64,000 nucleotides of DNA from Afifellaceae bacterium (GCA_028281235.1 JANQKG010000036.1:124001-188000); one strand, 5' to 3'; positions 53,548 to 64,000 are shown, counted from the stretch's first letter. Numbers and translations are program-made. Notes: generated by a model from the sequence alone, not told the origin.

Positions 53548-53928
53548 ATGGGTAAGGCGAAGCGCGAGCGCGTGCTGAAGGACAACGAGGCGAAGGCCGT
53601 GCTGCGCATGGTGCGCACCAGCCCGCGCAAGCTCAACATGGTGGCCCAGCTCATCCGCGGCAAGAAAGTGTCCGTGGCGCTGGCCGATCTGGAATTTTCG
53701 CGCCGGCGCATCGCAGGCGCGGTGAAGAAGACCTTGCAGAGCGCAGTCGCCAATGCGGAGAACAACCATCAACTCGACGTAGACAACCTCGTCGTGGCTG
53801 AGGCGCATGTCGGCAAGGCGCTGGTGATGAAGCGCTTTCAGCCGCGCGCACGCGGCCGCGTCGGGCGCATCGAGAAGCCGTTCTCAAACCTGACCGTCGT
53901 CGTGCGCGAAGTCGAAGAAACCGCTTAG
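53548..53928 (+). CDS. rplV: 50S ribosomal protein L22
   Basis: A 126-residue L22. [20 protein letters not shown] is the usual N-terminal helix, and the beta-hairpin reaching into the exit tunnel is [20 protein letters not shown], a region where changes alter macrolide sensitivity; it looks wild type. It follows rpsS without a gap and precedes rpsC by 11 bases. Confidence 0.97.
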   Translation: MGKAKRERVLKDNEAKAVLRMVRTSPRKLNMVAQLIRGKKVSVALADLEFSRRRIAGAVKKTLQSAVANAENNHQLDVDNLVVAEAHVGKALVMKRFQPRARGRVGRIEKPFSNLTVVVREVEETA

Positions 53929-53939
53929 GGACGAAGAGC

Positions 53940-54644
53940 ATGGGACAGAAAGTCAATCCGGTCGGCCTTCGTCTTGGCATCAACAAGACTTGGGATTCCC
54001 GTTGGTTCGCCAACAAGGCGGATTATGGGAGCTTGCTGCATGAGGACGTGAAAATCCGCGACGCACTGATGGCCGACCTGAAGCAGGCGGCGGTGTCGCG
54101 CATTGTCGTGGAGCGTCCGCATCGCAAGTGCCGCGTCACGATTCACACCGCGCGGCCGGGCATCGTCATCGGCAAGAAGGGCGCCGACATTGAGAAGCTG
54201 CGCAAGAAGGTTGCAGCGATGACGGACTCTGAGGTGCACATCAACATCGTTGAAGTGCGCAAGCCGGAGATCGACGCGCATCTTGTGGCCCAGTCGATCG
54301 CCCAGCAGCTTGAGCGGCGCGTCGCCTTCCGCCGCGCAATGAAGCGCGCGGTGCAATCGGCCATGCGGCTCGGCGCGCAGGGCATCCGCATCTCCTGCGG
54401 CGGCCGGCTCGGCGGCGCGGAGATCGCGCGCGGCGAGTGGTATCGCGAAGGCCGCGTGCCGCTCCACACGCTGCGCGCCGACATCGATTACGGTCAGGCG
54501 ACCGCGCACACTGCCTACGGCACGATCGGCGTGAAGGTGTGGATTTTCAAGGGCGAGATTCTGGAGCACGACCCGTTCGGCTCGGAGAAGCGCGCCATGG
54601 AGGGCACCGAATCCACGCGCCGCGGCGGCCAGGCGGCCGCCTGA
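53940..54644 (+). CDS. rpsC: 30S ribosomal protein S3
   Basis: A 234-residue S3 forming part of the mRNA entry tunnel. [20 protein letters not shown] starts the protein, the KH-type RNA-binding motif is [19 protein letters not shown], and the C-terminal domain carries [20 protein letters not shown]. Length and order are standard. Confidence 0.98.
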   Translation: MGQKVNPVGLRLGINKTWDSRWFANKADYGSLLHEDVKIRDALMADLKQAAVSRIVVERPHRKCRVTIHTARPGIVIGKKGADIEKLRKKVAAMTDSEVHINIVEVRKPEIDAHLVAQSIAQQLERRVAFRRAMKRAVQSAMRLGAQGIRISCGGRLGGAEIARGEWYREGRVPLHTLRADIDYGQATAHTAYGTIGVKVWIFKGEILEHDPFGSEKRAMEGTESTRRGGQAAA

Positions 54645-54676
54645 CACCGGACGCTGCGAGTTAAGAGAGACGAAAG

Positions 54677-55090
54677 ATGCTGCAACCGAAGCGCACCAAG
54701 TTCCGCAAGGCCCATAAGGGCCGCATCCATGGCAATGCCAAGGGCGGGACGGTTCTCAATTTCGGCTCGTACGGGCTGAAGGCGATCGATCCCGATCGCG
54801 TCACCGCGCGCCAGATCGAAGCGGCGCGCCGCGCCATCACGCGTCAGATGAAGCGTGCCGGCCGGGTGTGGATTCGCATCTTCCCCGATGTGCCGGTGTC
54901 GAAGAAGCCGACCGAGGTGCGCATGGGTAAGGGCAAGGGCACGCCGGAATTCTGGGCGGCACGCGTGCATCCCGGCCGCATCATGTTTGAGATCGACGGC
55001 GTCAACGAGGAGACGGCGCGTGAAGCGCTGCGGCTCGGCGCCGCCAAGCTGCCGGTGCGGACCCGCATCGTCGCGCGCATCGGGGAATAG
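54677..55090 (+). CDS. rplP: 50S ribosomal protein L16
   Basis: A 137-residue L16, close to the A and P tRNAs and the central protuberance. [20 protein letters not shown] is the classic start; [20 protein letters not shown] and [20 protein letters not shown] include the Arg hydroxylated by YcfD in some bacteria. It follows rpsC by 32 bases and is two bases from rpmC. Confidence 0.98.
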   Translation: MLQPKRTKFRKAHKGRIHGNAKGGTVLNFGSYGLKAIDPDRVTARQIEAARRAITRQMKRAGRVWIRIFPDVPVSKKPTEVRMGKGKGTPEFWAARVHPGRIMFEIDGVNEETAREALRLGAAKLPVRTRIVARIGE

Positions 55091-55092
55091 AG

Positions 55093-55296
55093 ATGAAGGC
55101 CGAAGATCTGCGCCCCAAGACCCTGGACGAGCTGGGCGACCAGCTCGCCAGCCTGAAGAAGGAGCAGTTCAACCTGCGCTTCCAGGTCGCCACGGGTCAG
55201 CTTGAGAAGACCGCGCGCATCCGCGAGGTCCGGCGCGACATTGCGCGTGTGAAAACCGTGGCTGCGCAAAAGCGCGCCGCAGAGAACCAAGGCTGA
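55093..55296 (+). CDS. rpmC: 50S ribosomal protein L29
   Basis: A 67-residue, all-helical L29 next to L23 at the tunnel exit. [20 protein letters not shown] followed by [20 protein letters not shown] is the conserved pattern (FNLRFQxATGQLENxxRIR). ATG 55093 follows the rplP stop by two bases. Confidence 0.97.
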   Translation: MKAEDLRPKTLDELGDQLASLKKEQFNLRFQVATGQLEKTARIREVRRDIARVKTVAAQKRAAENQG

Positions 55297-55305
55297 GGAA
55301 CCAGG

Positions 55306-55560
55306 ATGCCGAAAAGACAATTGCAGGGCATCGTTGTCAGCGACAAACCCGACAAGACTGTCGTGGTCGATGTCGAGCGCCGCTTCACCCACCCGCTCTT
55401 CAAGAAGACGGTGCGGCGCACCAAGAAGTATCAGGCGCACGATCCGGAGAACCAATACAAGGTTGGTGACCGGGTGGTGATCCAGGAAAGCCGTCCGATA
55501 TCCAAATCCAAGCGTTGGATTGTCGTCGGCCAGGAAGCACCGGCCAACGCGGCCGGATAG
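55306..55560 (+). CDS. rpsQ: 30S ribosomal protein S17
   Basis: An 84-residue S17, a primary 16S rRNA binder. [20 protein letters not shown] and [20 protein letters not shown] followed by [14 protein letters not shown] are diagnostic. It is followed by a 58-base gap before rplN, containing no visible gene. Confidence 0.97.
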   Translation: MPKRQLQGIVVSDKPDKTVVVDVERRFTHPLFKKTVRRTKKYQAHDPENQYKVGDRVVIQESRPISKSKRWIVVGQEAPANAAG

Positions 55561-55618
55561 GTAAGGCTATGCGGCGGGCGAGCCCCGTCCGCGCCAAGAA
55601 CAAGAAGGGCGTCGCGCC

Positions 55619-55987
55619 ATGATTCAGATGCAGACGAACCTCGACGTCGCGGACAATTCCGGCGCGCGCCGCGTGCAATGCATCAAGGTGCTTGGCGGGT
55701 CCAAGCGCAAATACGCTCATGTCGGCGACATCATCGTCGTGTCGGTGAAGGAGGCGATCCCGCGCGGCCGCGTGAAGAAGGGCGACGTGATGAAGGCCGT
55801 CGTCGTGCGCACCGCCAAGGACATCCGCCGCGCCGACGGCAGCGTCATCCGCTTCGACAAGAATGCGGCCGTGCTGATCGACAACAAGGCGGAGCCGATC
55901 GGCACACGCATTTTCGGTCCGGTACCGCGCGAACTGCGTGCACGGAATCATATGAAGATCATTTCGTTGGCGCCGGAGGTGCTTTAG
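55619..55987 (+). CDS. rplN: 50S ribosomal protein L14
   Basis: A 122-residue L14 at the subunit interface. [20 protein letters not shown] is the usual start, with [20 protein letters not shown] and a final [11 protein letters not shown]. It begins the spc part of the operon; rplX starts on the next base after its stop. Confidence 0.98.
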   Translation: MIQMQTNLDVADNSGARRVQCIKVLGGSKRKYAHVGDIIVVSVKEAIPRGRVKKGDVMKAVVVRTAKDIRRADGSVIRFDKNAAVLIDNKAEPIGTRIFGPVPRELRARNHMKIISLAPEVL

Positions 55988-56305
55988 ATGGCCGCGCGCA
56001 TCAAGAAGGGCGACAAGGTCGTCGTGCTCACCGGGCGGGACAAAGGCCGCTCCGGCGAGGTTATCAAGGTGATGCCGCTGGAGGAGCGCGCGCTGGTGCG
56101 CGGCATCAACATGGTGACGCGCCATCAGCGCCAGACCGCCGCTCAGGAGGGCGGGCTCATCCGCAAGGAAGCGCCCATCCATTTGTCGAATGTCGCGCTG
56201 TCCGATCCGGATTCCGGAAAGCCGACGCGCGTCGGATTCAAGACGCTGGAGGACGGCCGCAAGGTCCGCTTCGCCAAGCGTTCAGGAGAGACCATCGATG
56301 GCTGA
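55988..56305 (+). CDS. rplX: 50S ribosomal protein L24
   Basis: A 105-residue L24, an early assembly initiator. The KOW motif is [20 protein letters not shown], followed by [14 protein letters not shown] and KRSGETIDG at the C-terminus. The stop overlaps the rplE start by 8 bases, so the two are translationally coupled. Confidence 0.97.
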   Translation: MAARIKKGDKVVVLTGRDKGRSGEVIKVMPLEERALVRGINMVTRHQRQTAAQEGGLIRKEAPIHLSNVALSDPDSGKPTRVGFKTLEDGRKVRFAKRSGETIDG

Positions 56306-56873
56306 AGCAGAAGGGGCCAACGGCTCGGCCTACGAGCCGCGGCTGCACACGCAATATCGCGACGTCGTGGTGCCGAAGCTCAACGAGGATTTCGGCTACG
56401 CCAATCCCATGCGCGTGCCGCGGCTTGAGAAGGTCGTGCTGAACATGGGCGTCGGCGAATCGACGGCGGATTCCAAGAAGGTGCAGTCGGCGGCCGACGA
56501 TCTGGCGCTGATCGCCGGGCAGAAGCCCGTCATTACCCGCGCGCGCAAGTCGATCTCCACCTTCAAGCTGCGCGAGGGCATGCCGATCGGCGCCAAGGTG
56601 ACGTTGCGTAAGGCGCGCATGTACGAGTTCCTCGACCGGCTGGTCAACGTGGCGCTGCCGCGGGTGCGCGACTTCCGCGGCTTGAGCGCAAAAAGTTTCG
56701 ACGGGCGAGGCAATTACGCCCTGGGCATCAAGGAGCACATCATCTTCCCGGAGATCAATTACGACAAGGTCGATCAGATCTGGGGAATGGATGTTGTCGT
56801 GTGCACCACTGCGGAGACGGACGACGAAGCCCGGGCGCTGCTCGGCGGGCTGAACTTCCCGTTCCGCCAGTGA
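56298..56873 (+). CDS. rplE: 50S ribosomal protein L5
   Basis: A 191-residue L5, which binds 5S r[43 protein letters not shown] and [20 protein letters not shown] are conserved. ATG 56298 lies inside the end of rplX; a longer frame reaching 56190 is not L5-like and is rejected. Relative to E. coli it has a short N-terminal addition ([10 protein letters not shown]). Confidence 0.96.
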   Translation: MAEAEGANGSAYEPRLHTQYRDVVVPKLNEDFGYANPMRVPRLEKVVLNMGVGESTADSKKVQSAADDLALIAGQKPVITRARKSISTFKLREGMPIGAKVTLRKARMYEFLDRLVNVALPRVRDFRGLSAKSFDGRGNYALGIKEHIIFPEINYDKVDQIWGMDVVVCTTAETDDEARALLGGLNFPFRQ

Positions 56874-56892
56874 TTATGTGAGCGAGGATTAG

Positions 56893-57198
56893 ATGGCGAA
56901 GAAGAGCGCGATCGAGAAGAACAAGAAGCGGCGTCGCCTAGCGGCGCGCTACGCGGCCAAGCGGGCTGAGCTGAAGGCGGCCGCTGTCGATCAGACGTTG
57001 AGCGACCAGGAGCGCTTCGCCGCGCGGCTGAAGCTCGCCCGGCTGCCGCGCAATTCCTCTCCCACGCGCATCCGCAATCGCTGCGAGATCACCGGACGCC
57101 CGCGCGGCTTCTATCGCAAGCTCAAGATGAGCCGGATCGCGCTGCGCGAGATGGGGAACGACGGGAAGGTTCCCGGCATGGTCAAGTCGAGCTGGTAG
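56893..57198 (+). CDS. rpsN: 30S ribosomal protein S14
   Basis: A 101-residue S14 of the long, zinc-independent type: [20 protein letters not shown] at the start and [20 protein letters not shown] then [19 protein letters not shown] at the end, with no CxxC pairs. It binds in the 30S head. It is spaced 19 bases from rplE. Confidence 0.97.
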   Translation: MAKKSAIEKNKKRRRLAARYAAKRAELKAAAVDQTLSDQERFAARLKLARLPRNSSPTRIRNRCEITGRPRGFYRKLKMSRIALREMGNDGKVPGMVKSSW

Positions 57199-57207
57199 GA
57201 GCACGAG

Positions 57208-57603
57208 ATGCTGTTGAACGATCCGCTCGGCGACATGCTGACCCGCATCCGCAACGCGCAGTCGCGTGGCCTGTCCAATGTGGCGACGCCCGCGTCGACG
57301 CTGCGCGCGCGCGTGCTCGACGTGCTTGAGACGGAGGGCTATATCCGCGGCTACGCGGAGGTCGCCGTCAACGGCAAGTCGGAATATCAGATCGAGCTGA
57401 AATATTCCGAGGGCGAGCCGGTCATTCGTGAGATCCAAAGGGTCTCCAAGCCCGGCCGCCGCGTCTATTCCTCCGTGAAGAGCATTCCGCGCGTGGCCGA
57501 CGGTCTCGGCGTGTCGATCCTGTCGACGCCCAAGGGCGTGATGTCCGATCACGAGGCGCGGACGCAAAATGTCGGTGGCGAGGTGCTCTGCCGCGTCTTC
57601 TGA
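57208..57603 (+). CDS. rpsH: 30S ribosomal protein S8
   Basis: A 131-residue S8, which binds 16S rRNA helix 21 and in E. coli represses the spc operon. [20 protein letters not shown], then [20 protein letters not shown] and a C-terminal [10 protein letters not shown] are canonical. It lies nine bases after rpsN. Confidence 0.98.
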   Translation: MLLNDPLGDMLTRIRNAQSRGLSNVATPASTLRARVLDVLETEGYIRGYAEVAVNGKSEYQIELKYSEGEPVIREIQRVSKPGRRVYSSVKSIPRVADGLGVSILSTPKGVMSDHEARTQNVGGEVLCRVF

Positions 57604-57633
57604 CGCCGGCGGAGGGAGAGAACGGGTAGAGCG

Positions 57634-58167
57634 ATGTCGCGAATTGGCAAGAAGGCGGTCGAGGTCCCCAAGGGCGTCACCACCACCATCGACGGGCAGA
57701 TTGTGACGGCCAAAGGCCCCAAGGGCCAGCTGGAGGTTGCGCTGGTCGACGAGGTTTCCGTGGCCATGACCGACGACGGGATCAAGGTCGATCCGCGTGA
57801 CGAGACGAAGCGCGCCCGCTCCATGTGGGGGATGTCGCGCACCTTGGTGCAGAACATCGTCACCGGGGTCAGCGACGGCTTTGAGAAACGGCTGGAGATC
57901 AGCGGCGTCGGCTATCGCGCGCAGGCGCAGGGCAAGACCTTGAATCTGGCGCTCGGCTACAGCCACGAGGTGAATTTCGATATCCCCGACGGGATTGAGG
58001 TTCAGACGCCCAAGCCCACCGAGGTCGTTGTCTCCGGCATCGACAAGCAGAAGGTGGGTCAGGTCGCCGCCGAGATTCGGCGCTGGCGGCCGCCGGAGCC
58101 CTATAAGGGCAAGGGCGTGAAATATGTCGACGAATATGTGTTCCGCAAGGAAGGCAAGAAGAAGTAG
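57634..58167 (+). CDS. rplF: 50S ribosomal protein L6
   Basis: A 177-residue L6 near the sarcin-ricin loop and factor-binding site. [20 protein letters not shown] begins the first of two repeated domains; the second has [20 protein letters not shown] and the C-terminal [20 protein letters not shown] motif. Standard length and position after rpsH. Confidence 0.98.
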   Translation: MSRIGKKAVEVPKGVTTTIDGQIVTAKGPKGQLEVALVDEVSVAMTDDGIKVDPRDETKRARSMWGMSRTLVQNIVTGVSDGFEKRLEISGVGYRAQAQGKTLNLALGYSHEVNFDIPDGIEVQTPKPTEVVVSGIDKQKVGQVAAEIRRWRPPEPYKGKGVKYVDEYVFRKEGKKK

Positions 58168-58180
58168 CGGGTGAACTGAG

Positions 58181-58543
58181 ATGGCAATCAAGGGCCAGGG
58201 CGTACGGCGCCGACAGAAGCGGGTTCGCGCGGCACTGCGACGCGTCGCCGGCGGGCGTCCGCGTCTGAGCGTGTTCCGCTCCTCACAGCATATTTATGCG
58301 CAGGTGATCGACGACAAGAACGGGCATACGCTGGCTGCCGCGTCGAGCCTCGACAAGGAGATCAAGAGCAAGCTGAAGACCGGCGCCGACAAGGCGGCGG
58401 CCGGCGAAGTCGGCAAGCTCGTGGCGGAGCGGGCCAAGTCCGCAGGCGTTGAAAAGGTCGTGTTCGACCGCGGCGCCTACATCTTTCATGGCCGCGTCAA
58501 GGCGCTGGCCGACGCCGCCCGCGAGGGCGGACTGCAATTCTGA
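58181..58543 (+). CDS. rplR: 50S ribosomal protein L18
   Basis: A 120-residue L18, the third 5S rRNA-binding protein with L5 and L25. [20 protein letters not shown] and the C-terminal [20 protein letters not shown] then AREGGLQF are hallmark segments. The 50-base gap to rpsE contains only its ribosome-binding region. Confidence 0.97.
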   Translation: MAIKGQGVRRRQKRVRAALRRVAGGRPRLSVFRSSQHIYAQVIDDKNGHTLAAASSLDKEIKSKLKTGADKAAAGEVGKLVAERAKSAGVEKVVFDRGAYIFHGRVKALADAAREGGLQF

Positions 58544-58593
58544 CCTCGCACCGGCGCGGGGCCGACACCATATCGAACGACGGATAGACGAAG

Positions 58594-59178
58594 ATGGCAG
58601 AGCAAGGACGGCGGCGGGATCGCGGCAGAGATAGGGACCGGGGCGACGATCGCGACAGCGAATTCGTCGACAAGCTGGTCCATATCAACCGCGTGGCCAA
58701 AGTGGTGAAAGGCGGCCGCCGCTTCGGCTTTGCCGCACTCGTTGTCGTGGGCGATCAACGCGGCCGCGTCGGTTTCGGTCACGGCAAGGCTCGCGAGGTG
58801 CCGGAGGCCATTCGCAAGGCGACCGATTCCGCCAAGCGCGGGCTCATCCGCGTGCCGCTCCGTGAGGGCCGCACGCTGCATCACGACGTGGCTGGCCGCC
58901 ATGGTGCAGGCAAGGTCGTGCTGCGCGCCGCCGAGCCGGGCACGGGCATTATCGCCGGCGGCCCAATGCGTGCCGTCTTTGAGACGCTCGGCATCCAGGA
59001 CATCGTCGCCAAGTCGATGGGCACGTCCAATCCCTACAACATGGTGCGCGCCACCTTTGATGCGCTGAAGCGCCAGGACAGCCCGCGCTCCGTAGCCGCG
59101 CGCCGCGGCATCAAGGTGTCGGCGTTGCAGGCGCGGCGTCGCGACGGCGGTGATGCCGCCGCATCGGCGGAGGCCTGA
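58594..59178 (+). CDS. rpsE: 30S ribosomal protein S5
   Basis: A 194-residue S5 with a charged N-terminal extension rich in Arg/Asp ([16 protein letters not shown]). The conserved core follows: [40 protein letters not shown] and [20 protein letters not shown]. It shapes decoding accuracy and the mRNA entry site. Its TGA stop lies inside the first arm of the palindromic element at 59177. Confidence 0.97.
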   Translation: MAEQGRRRDRGRDRDRGDDRDSEFVDKLVHINRVAKVVKGGRRFGFAALVVVGDQRGRVGFGHGKAREVPEAIRKATDSAKRGLIRVPLREGRTLHHDVAGRHGAGKVVLRAAEPGTGIIAGGPMRAVFETLGIQDIVAKSMGTSNPYNMVRATFDALKRQDSPRSVAARRGIKVSALQARRRDGGDAAASAEA

Positions 59179-59278
59179 GCATGACCCCGAAAAGTGGATA
59201 CCGATTTTCGGACAAGATCATGCTCCAACGGACAGATCGAGCCCCCATTCTGATTCAATCAGAATGGAAAGGGCTCTA
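59177..59278. repeat. Palindromic element in the rpsE-rpmD gap
   Basis: The first part, 59177-59225, has GAGCATGACC (one mismatch) and GATCATGCTC arms; the second, about 59236-59278, is the CATTCTGATTCAATCAGAATGG hairpin in two halves of 11 with GAGCCC / GGGCTCTA flanks. It matches the type at 25440. The rpsE stop codon is made from its first bases, and it ends 10 bases before rpmD. Confidence 0.9.
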
Positions 59279-59288
59279 GGAGTAACCC

Positions 59289-59477
59289 ATGGCCGATAAA
59301 AAAGTGACCGTGGAGCAGATCGGCAGCCCGATCCGTCGGCGCGCCGACCAGCGCCAGACCTTGATCGGGCTGGGGCTGAACAAGATGCACCGCCGCGCCA
59401 CGCTGCCGGACAATCCGGCAACGCGCGGCATGATCGCCAAGGTCGAGCACCTCGTTCGCGTCGTCGACGAGGGCTGA
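59289..59477 (+). CDS. rpmD: 50S ribosomal protein L30
   Basis: A 62-residue L30: [40 protein letters not shown] and a final [15 protein letters not shown] match the small two-helix fold. It lies directly after a palindromic element, with AGGAG upstream of ATG 59289 as its ribosome-binding site, so the repeat has not disturbed initiation. Confidence 0.97.
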   Translation: MADKKVTVEQIGSPIRRRADQRQTLIGLGLNKMHRRATLPDNPATRGMIAKVEHLVRVVDEG

Positions 59478-59508
59478 CAAGCGAGATCGGGAAACGGGAC
59501 ATAAGCCC

Positions 59509-60003
59509 ATGGAATTGAATACACTTTCCGACAATCCGGGAGCCGGCAAGCGGCGCAAGCGGGTGGGGCGGGGCATCGGCTCCGGCACCGGCAAGACCGC
59601 CGGCCGCGGCATGAAGGGTCAGAAGTCCCGCTCCGGCGTTCGCATCAAGGGCTTTGAGGGCGGCCAGATGCCGCTTCACCGGCGCATGCCCAAGCGCGGC
59701 TTCAACAACATCTTCCGCAAGGATTTCGTTGAAGTCGGGCTCGATCGTGTGGCCCAGGCCATCGACGCGGGCAAGCTTGATGCCGCGCAGCCGATCGACG
59801 CCGATGCGCTGAAGGCCGCAGGAATTATTCGCCGCGTCAAGGACGGCGTCCGCCTTCTCGGCGGCGCCGAGCCCAAGGCCAAGCTCACCTTCAACGTAGC
59901 CGGCGCCTCGCGGCCGGCCATCGCCGCTGTGGAAAAGGCGGGGGGAAGCGTTACGGTCGCCCAGGTGGCCGAGCCGGCCGAGCCGGCAGACGCCGGAGGC
60001 TAA
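59509..60003 (+). CDS. rplO: 50S ribosomal protein L15
   Basis: A 164-residue L15, a late-assembling protein. [40 protein letters not shown] and [19 protein letters not shown] are canonical. The C-terminus has a short Ala/Glu/Pro tail ([11 protein letters not shown]). It precedes secY by 33 bases, as in most bacteria. Confidence 0.97.
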   Translation: MELNTLSDNPGAGKRRKRVGRGIGSGTGKTAGRGMKGQKSRSGVRIKGFEGGQMPLHRRMPKRGFNNIFRKDFVEVGLDRVAQAIDAGKLDAAQPIDADALKAAGIIRRVKDGVRLLGGAEPKAKLTFNVAGASRPAIAAVEKAGGSVTVAQVAEPAEPADAGG

Positions 60004-60036
60004 ACCGGAGGGCCATAGGGGCCCATTGGAGCGATC

Positions 60037-61371
60037 ATGGCTTCAGCAGCCGAACAGCTTGCCGCCAACCTCAACTTCTCTGCCTTCTCCAAGGCTGAGG
60101 AGCTCAAGAAGCGCATCTGGTTCACCCTCGGCGCGCTGCTTGTTTACCGGCTTGGAACCTACATCCCGCTGCCGGGCATCAATATCGAAGCGCTGACCCA
60201 AGCCTTCCAGCAGCAATCCCAGGGCATCCTGGGCATGTTCAACATGTTTGCCGGCGGCGCCGTTGAGCGCATGGCGATCTTCGCGCTCGGCATCATGCCC
60301 TACATCTCCGCCGCCATTATTCTGCAGCTGATGACGGCGGTCGTGCCCACGCTGGAGCAGCTCAAGAAGGAGGGCGAGCAGGGGCGCAAGGTCATCAACC
60401 AGTACACGCGCTACCTCACCGTCGTGCTTGCGGCGTTCCAGTCTTATGGCATTGCCGTCGGACTTGAAGGCTCCTCAGCCGGCATCGTCTCCGATCCGGG
60501 ATGGTTCTTCCGCTTCACCGCGGTCATCACGCTGACCGGCGGCACGGTCTTCCTGATGTGGCTGGGCGAGCAGATCACCGCACGCGGCATCGGCAACGGC
60601 ATCTCGCTGATCATCTTCGCCGGCATCGTCGCCAATATCCCGAGCGCCATTGCCGGAACGCTGGAGCTTGGCCGCCAAGGCGCCATCTCCACCGCCGTCA
60701 TCCTCGGCATCGTTGCGCTGGCGATCGCCGTCATCATGGCCATCGTGTTCGTGGAGCGGGCCCAGCGCCGGCTGCTGATCCAGTACCCGAAGCGTCAGAT
60801 CGGCAATCGCATGTTCCAGGGCGATTCCTCGCATCTGCCCTTGAAGCTCAACACAGCCGGCGTCATCCCGCCGATCTTCGCCTCTTCGCTCCTGCTTCTG
60901 CCGATTACCGTCGCGCAGTTCTCCGCGGGGCAGGGGCCGGAATGGCTGACCGCCGTCACTGCTCTCTTGGGCCGCGGCCAGCCGCTCTATCTGTTCATCT
61001 ACGCGGCGCTGATTGTGTTCTTCGCCTTCTTCTATACGGCGATCGTCTTCAACCCGAAGGACACTGCCGACCAGCTGAAGAAGCATGGCGGCTTCATACC
61101 GGGAATCCGCCCGGGCCAGCGCACCGCCGATTACATCGATCACGTGCTCACCCGCATCACGACCGTCGGCGCCGCCTATCTGGTCCTTGTCTGTCTGTTG
61201 CCGGAGATGCTGATCTCGCAGGTCGGCATTCCCTTCTATTTCGGCGGGACATCGCTGCTCATCGTGGTCAACGTGACCATGGATACCGTTCAGCAGGTCC
61301 AGGGCCACCTGCTCGCGCATCAGTACGAGGGCCTGGTGAAGAAGTCCAAGCTGAAGGGCCGACGACGATGA
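60037..61371 (+). CDS. secY: Preprotein translocase subunit SecY
   Basis: A 444-residue, ten-helix channel of the Sec translocon. [19 protein letters not shown] and [20 protein letters not shown] followed by [11 protein letters not shown] are signatures of helices 1-2; [19 protein letters not shown] and the C-terminal cytosolic loop [20 protein letters not shown], which contacts SecA and ribosomes, are present. It overlaps adk by ATGA, so the two are translated together. Confidence 0.98.
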   Translation: MASAAEQLAANLNFSAFSKAEELKKRIWFTLGALLVYRLGTYIPLPGINIEALTQAFQQQSQGILGMFNMFAGGAVERMAIFALGIMPYISAAIILQLMTAVVPTLEQLKKEGEQGRKVINQYTRYLTVVLAAFQSYGIAVGLEGSSAGIVSDPGWFFRFTAVITLTGGTVFLMWLGEQITARGIGNGISLIIFAGIVANIPSAIAGTLELGRQGAISTAVILGIVALAIAVIMAIVFVERAQRRLLIQYPKRQIGNRMFQGDSSHLPLKLNTAGVIPPIFASSLLLLPITVAQFSAGQGPEWLTAVTALLGRGQPLYLFIYAALIVFFAFFYTAIVFNPKDTADQLKKHGGFIPGIRPGQRTADYIDHVLTRITTVGAAYLVLVCLLPEMLISQVGIPFYFGGTSLLIVVNVTMDTVQQVQGHLLAHQYEGLVKKSKLKGRRR

Positions 61372-61952
61372 GGCTGATCCTGCTGGGCCCGCCGGGGGCG
61401 GGAAAGGGCACGCAGGCGACGCGACTGGTTGAGAAGTACGGGATCGTGCAGCTTTCCACCGGCGACATGTTGCGAGCCGCCATCGCCGCGGGAACGCCTG
61501 TCGGCCAGAAGGCGAAGGACATCATGGCGCGCGGCGAATTGGTGCCCGACGACGTGGTGGTCGGCATCATCTCCGACCGGCTCGACGAGCCCGACGCCAA
61601 GAACGGCTTTGTCCTGGACGGTTTTCCCCGCACAGTGGGGCAGGCGGAGGCGCTGGCTCATCTTCTGGAGCAAAAGGACCTGAAGCTCGACGGCGTCATT
61701 GAACTCAAGGTCGATGAGGGCGCGCTTTTGAAGCGGATTGAGGGGCGCTTCGCCGAGATGCAGGCGCGTGGCGAGGCTGTCCGCGACGACGACAACCCTG
61801 AGGCGTTCAAAATCCGACTGACCGCCTACCGCAAGCAGACGGCGCCGCTGGTGGAATATTACACCGGCAAGCGGCAACTCATGAGCGTCGACGGCATGGC
61901 GCCGATCGATGAGGTGAGTGGCAATATCGACGCTGTTTTGGACGGAAAATAA
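61368..61952 (+). CDS. adk: Adenylate kinase
   Basis: A 194-residue short-type adenylate kinase converting AMP and ATP to ADP. The P-loop is [11 protein letters not shown] at residues 7-17; [10 protein letters not shown] binds AMP, and [16 protein letters not shown] is the hallmark segment. It lacks the long LID insertion of E. coli Adk, as is usual in alphaproteobacteria. ATG 61368 overlaps the secY stop. The 191-base gap after it holds no evident gene. Confidence 0.98.
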   Translation: MRLILLGPPGAGKGTQATRLVEKYGIVQLSTGDMLRAAIAAGTPVGQKAKDIMARGELVPDDVVVGIISDRLDEPDAKNGFVLDGFPRTVGQAEALAHLLEQKDLKLDGVIELKVDEGALLKRIEGRFAEMQARGEAVRDDDNPEAFKIRLTAYRKQTAPLVEYYTGKRQLMSVDGMAPIDEVSGNIDAVLDGK

Positions 61953-62143
61953 GCCGCGCTGCGGCGTTTTGGGGCGGTTGACGGCCTGCCTGTGAGACAT
62001 TAAGTAGCGGCACCTATCCTGACGAGTTTGGAGCGGTGCCGGAACCTGAATAGGGCGTTCCGGGACCGGACTTTTGCGTTCCCGGCTGGGTAGCGGGTGG
62101 CAAAGGGCGTCGCGGGCTGCGGCGTGGCAGAGGAGTATCGGAC

Positions 62144-62512
62144 TTGGCACGCATTGCAGGCGTCAACATCCCGACAAACAAGCGCGTGGTGATCGCGCTG
62201 CAGTACATTCACGGGATTGGCTCATCCAAGGCGCGGGAGATCGTCGGGAAGGTGAATGTTCCCGAGAGCCGGCGGGTGAACGAACTCTCCGATTCGGAGG
62301 TCATACAGATCCGTGAGGCGATTGATCGCGATTACCTCGTGGAAGGCGACCTCCGCCGCGAGGTTTCCATGAACGTGAAGCGGCTGATGGACCTCGGCTG
62401 CTATCGCGGGCTTCGCCATCGGCGCGGCCTGCCGGTGCGCGGTCAGCGCACCCACACCAACGCACGCACCCGCAAGGGCCCTGCGAAGCCGATTGCCGGC
62501 AAGAAGAAATAG
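62144..62512 (+). CDS. rpsM: 30S ribosomal protein S13
   Basis: A 122-residue S13 contacting tRNAs from the 30S head. [20 protein letters not shown] begins the protein and [20 protein letters not shown] is the conserved C-terminal tail. The start is TTG at 62144, since residues from ARIAG match the family and no nearer ATG exists; GAGGAG is upstream. It begins the alpha-operon part. Confidence 0.96.
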   Translation: MARIAGVNIPTNKRVVIALQYIHGIGSSKAREIVGKVNVPESRRVNELSDSEVIQIREAIDRDYLVEGDLRREVSMNVKRLMDLGCYRGLRHRRGLPVRGQRTHTNARTRKGPAKPIAGKKK

Positions 62513-62539
62513 GCCTGAACGGGGACATAAGACAAAGCC

Positions 62540-62929
62540 ATGGCCAAGGACACTGCGCGCCTGCGTCGGCGCGAACGCAAGAACATCACCTCGGGCATCG
62601 CCCACGTGAATTCCAGCTTCAACAATACGATGATCACCATCACCGACGTTCAGGGCAATGCGATCGCCTGGTCGTCATCGGGGGCGATGGGCTTCAAGGG
62701 ATCGCGCAAGTCGACGCCCTATGCTGCGCAGATGGCGGCCGAGACGGTGGCACGCAAGGCGCAGGATCACGGCATGCGCACGCTTGAGGTGGAGGTCTCC
62801 GGCCCGGGCTCGGGCCGCGAATCGGCGCTGCGCGCTCTGCAGGCGGCCGGCTTCACGATCACCACGATCCGTGACGTGACGCCGATCCCGCACAATGGCT
62901 GCCGGCCGCCCAAGCGCCGGCGCGTTTAG
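62540..62929 (+). CDS. rpsK: 30S ribosomal protein S11
   Basis: A 129-residue S11 on the 30S platform. [20 protein letters not shown], then [20 protein letters not shown] and the C-terminal [18 protein letters not shown] are diagnostic. It follows rpsM by 27 bases. rpsD is not between it and rpoA, as expected for alphaproteobacteria. Confidence 0.98.
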   Translation: MAKDTARLRRRERKNITSGIAHVNSSFNNTMITITDVQGNAIAWSSSGAMGFKGSRKSTPYAAQMAAETVARKAQDHGMRTLEVEVSGPGSGRESALRALQAAGFTITTIRDVTPIPHNGCRPPKRRRV

Positions 62930-63005
62930 TTCGTAGACACAGGGCCGCCGCCCGCGCGCGGCGCCCGCGCTGCTTTCAAGCAGCGCGCATCTCTTGAGAG
63001 GCAGG

Positions 63006-64000
63006 ATGGTTATCCAGAAGAACTGGCAGGACCTCATCAAACCAAACAAGCTGGACGTGAAGCCCGGCGCCGACCGCCAGCGCGTCGCCACCATGGTGGC
63101 GGAGCCGCTGGAGCGCGGCTTCGGATTGACGCTGGGCAATGCGCTGCGCCGCGTGCTTCTGTCGTCGCTGCAGGGTGCGGCGGTCACCAGCGCGCAGATC
63201 GACGGCGTGCTGCACGAATTCTCCTCCATCGCCGGCGTGCGCGAGGACGTGACCGACATCGTCCTCAACATCAAGGAAATCGCCGTCAAGATGCAGGGCG
63301 AGGGCCCGAAGCGCATGACATTGCGCAAGCAGGGTCCGGGCGCCGTCTCCGCCGCCGACATCCAGACCGTCGGCGACATTGAGATCCTCAACCCCGATCT
63401 GGTGATCTGCACGCTCGACGAAGGCGCGGACATCCGCATGGAGCTGACCGTCGACACCGGCAAGGGCTATGTTGCCGCCGAGCGCAATCGCCCGGAAGAC
63501 GCACCGATCGGTCTGATCCCGCTCGACAGCCTTTATTCGCCGGTGAAGAAGGTCTCCTATCGCGTTGAGAACACGCGTGAAGGCCAGGTGCTTGACTACG
63601 ACAAGCTGACCCTGACCGTTGAGACCGACGGCTCGCTGACACCCGACGATGCGCTGGCTTATGCCGCGCGCATCCTGCAGGACCAGCTCTCCATCTTCGT
63701 GTCCTTCGAAGAGCCGAAGAAGGAGGTCGCCGAGGAGGCCGCACCGGAGCTTGCCTTCAACCCGGCGCTCCTGAAGAAGGTCGACGAGCTGGAGCTCTCT
63801 GTGCGCTCCGCCAACTGCCTGAAGAACGACAACATCGTCTATATCGGCGATCTCATTCAGAAGACCGAGGCAGAGATGCTGCGCACCCCGAATTTCGGGC
63901 GCAAGTCGCTGAACGAGATCAAGGAGGTGCTCGCCTCCATGGGCCTGCATCTCGGCATGGAAGTGCCGAACTGGCCGCCCGACAATATCGAGGACCTCGC
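63006..64000 (+). CDS. rpoA: RNA polymerase alpha subunit, 5' part
   Basis: The first 331 residues are visible and the frame runs off the end, lacking only the last few residues (family length about 337-340). [20 protein letters not shown] is the alpha dimerisation and beta/beta'-contact segment, [14 protein letters not shown] follows, and the C-terminal domain that binds UP elements and activators contains [20 protein letters not shown] and [20 protein letters not shown] 63006 has GAGGCAGG upstream. rplQ would be expected next, outside the window. Confidence 0.97.
   Translation, partial: MVIQKNWQDLIKPNKLDVKPGADRQRVATMVAEPLERGFGLTLGNALRRVLLSSLQGAAVTSAQIDGVLHEFSSIAGVREDVTDIVLNIKEIAVKMQGEGPKRMTLRKQGPGAVSAADIQTVGDIEILNPDLVICTLDEGADIRMELTVDTGKGYVAAERNRPEDAPIGLIPLDSLYSPVKKVSYRVENTREGQVLDYDKLTLTVETDGSLTPDDALAYAARILQDQLSIFVSFEEPKKEVAEEAAPELAFNPALLKKVDELELSVRSANCLKNDNIVYIGDLIQKTEAEMLRTPNFGRKSLNEIKEVLASMGLHLGMEVPNWPPDNIEDL

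Overview
The window looks like a chromosomal segment of a GC-rich alphaproteobacterium, most likely of the order Hyphomicrobiales (Rhizobiales). The grounds are the gene order tRNA-Tyr/Gly/Trp-secE-nusG-rplKAJL-rpoBC-rpsLG-fusA-tuf-S10/spc/alpha operons, the ribosomal protein lengths, and at least five copies of a palindromic element (GAGCATGATC ... GATCATGCTC) familiar from that order. All assignments come from reading the sequence; no search was run.

Bases 1-31430 are an accessory, patchwork region. It opens with surface-polysaccharide genes (3' part of a heparinase II/III-like gene, a GT4 glycosyltransferase, a UDP-glucuronate 4-epimerase-like gene). Then comes a mobile-looking block: a tyrosine recombinase divergent from a small HTH regulator, with a perfect 31-bp palindrome between them, a small exported protein, an AT-rich stretch and a carbamoyltransferase fragment. 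Next is the most interesting part: a lasso-peptide gene cluster at 5902-12018. It holds a previously unmarked 50-codon precursor gene with the YxxPxL-type leader signature, an ABC exporter on the opposite strand, an HPr-kinase-like peptide kinase, a separate PqqD-type recognition protein (B1), a transglutaminase-like protease (B2) and an asparagine-synthetase-like cyclase (C). The precursor ends in Ser, the residue type such kinases phosphorylate.

The polysaccharide theme resumes at 12237-18328 with a near-complete GDP-mannose/GDP-L-fucose pathway (gmd, fcl, phosphomannomutase, a cupin mannose-6-phosphate isomerase domain, mannose-1-phosphate guanylyltransferase) plus a DUF218 membrane protein and a multi-pass membrane protein. 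After an IS1380-type transposase relic, 20682-26988 encodes a set like the mycobacterial decaprenylphosphoryl-arabinose pathway: DprE1-like oxidase, DprE2-like reductase, an epimerase-like and a FAD protein, a GtrA-type membrane protein, and a HAD phosphatase fused to a UbiA prenyltransferase. A Kef-type K+/H+ antiporter with its flavodoxin-like partner follows, then a decayed P4-type integrase beside tRNA-Thr, two small hypotheticals and rlmB.

From 32326 to the end the window is conserved information-processing core: three tRNAs separated by an unusual family of TCTGA-type repeats, secE-nusG, the L11/L1/L10/L12/rpoB/rpoC genes, the str operon and the S10-spc-alpha operons up to a truncated rpoA. 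Palindromic elements sit inside this operon at rpoB-rpoC, rplW-rplB and rpsE-rpmD. Candidate control structures include a long rplJ leader, paired hairpins before rpoB, a terminator after rpoC and a good promoter before rpsL. Two very small unlisted genes (46 and 29 codons) were also noted.
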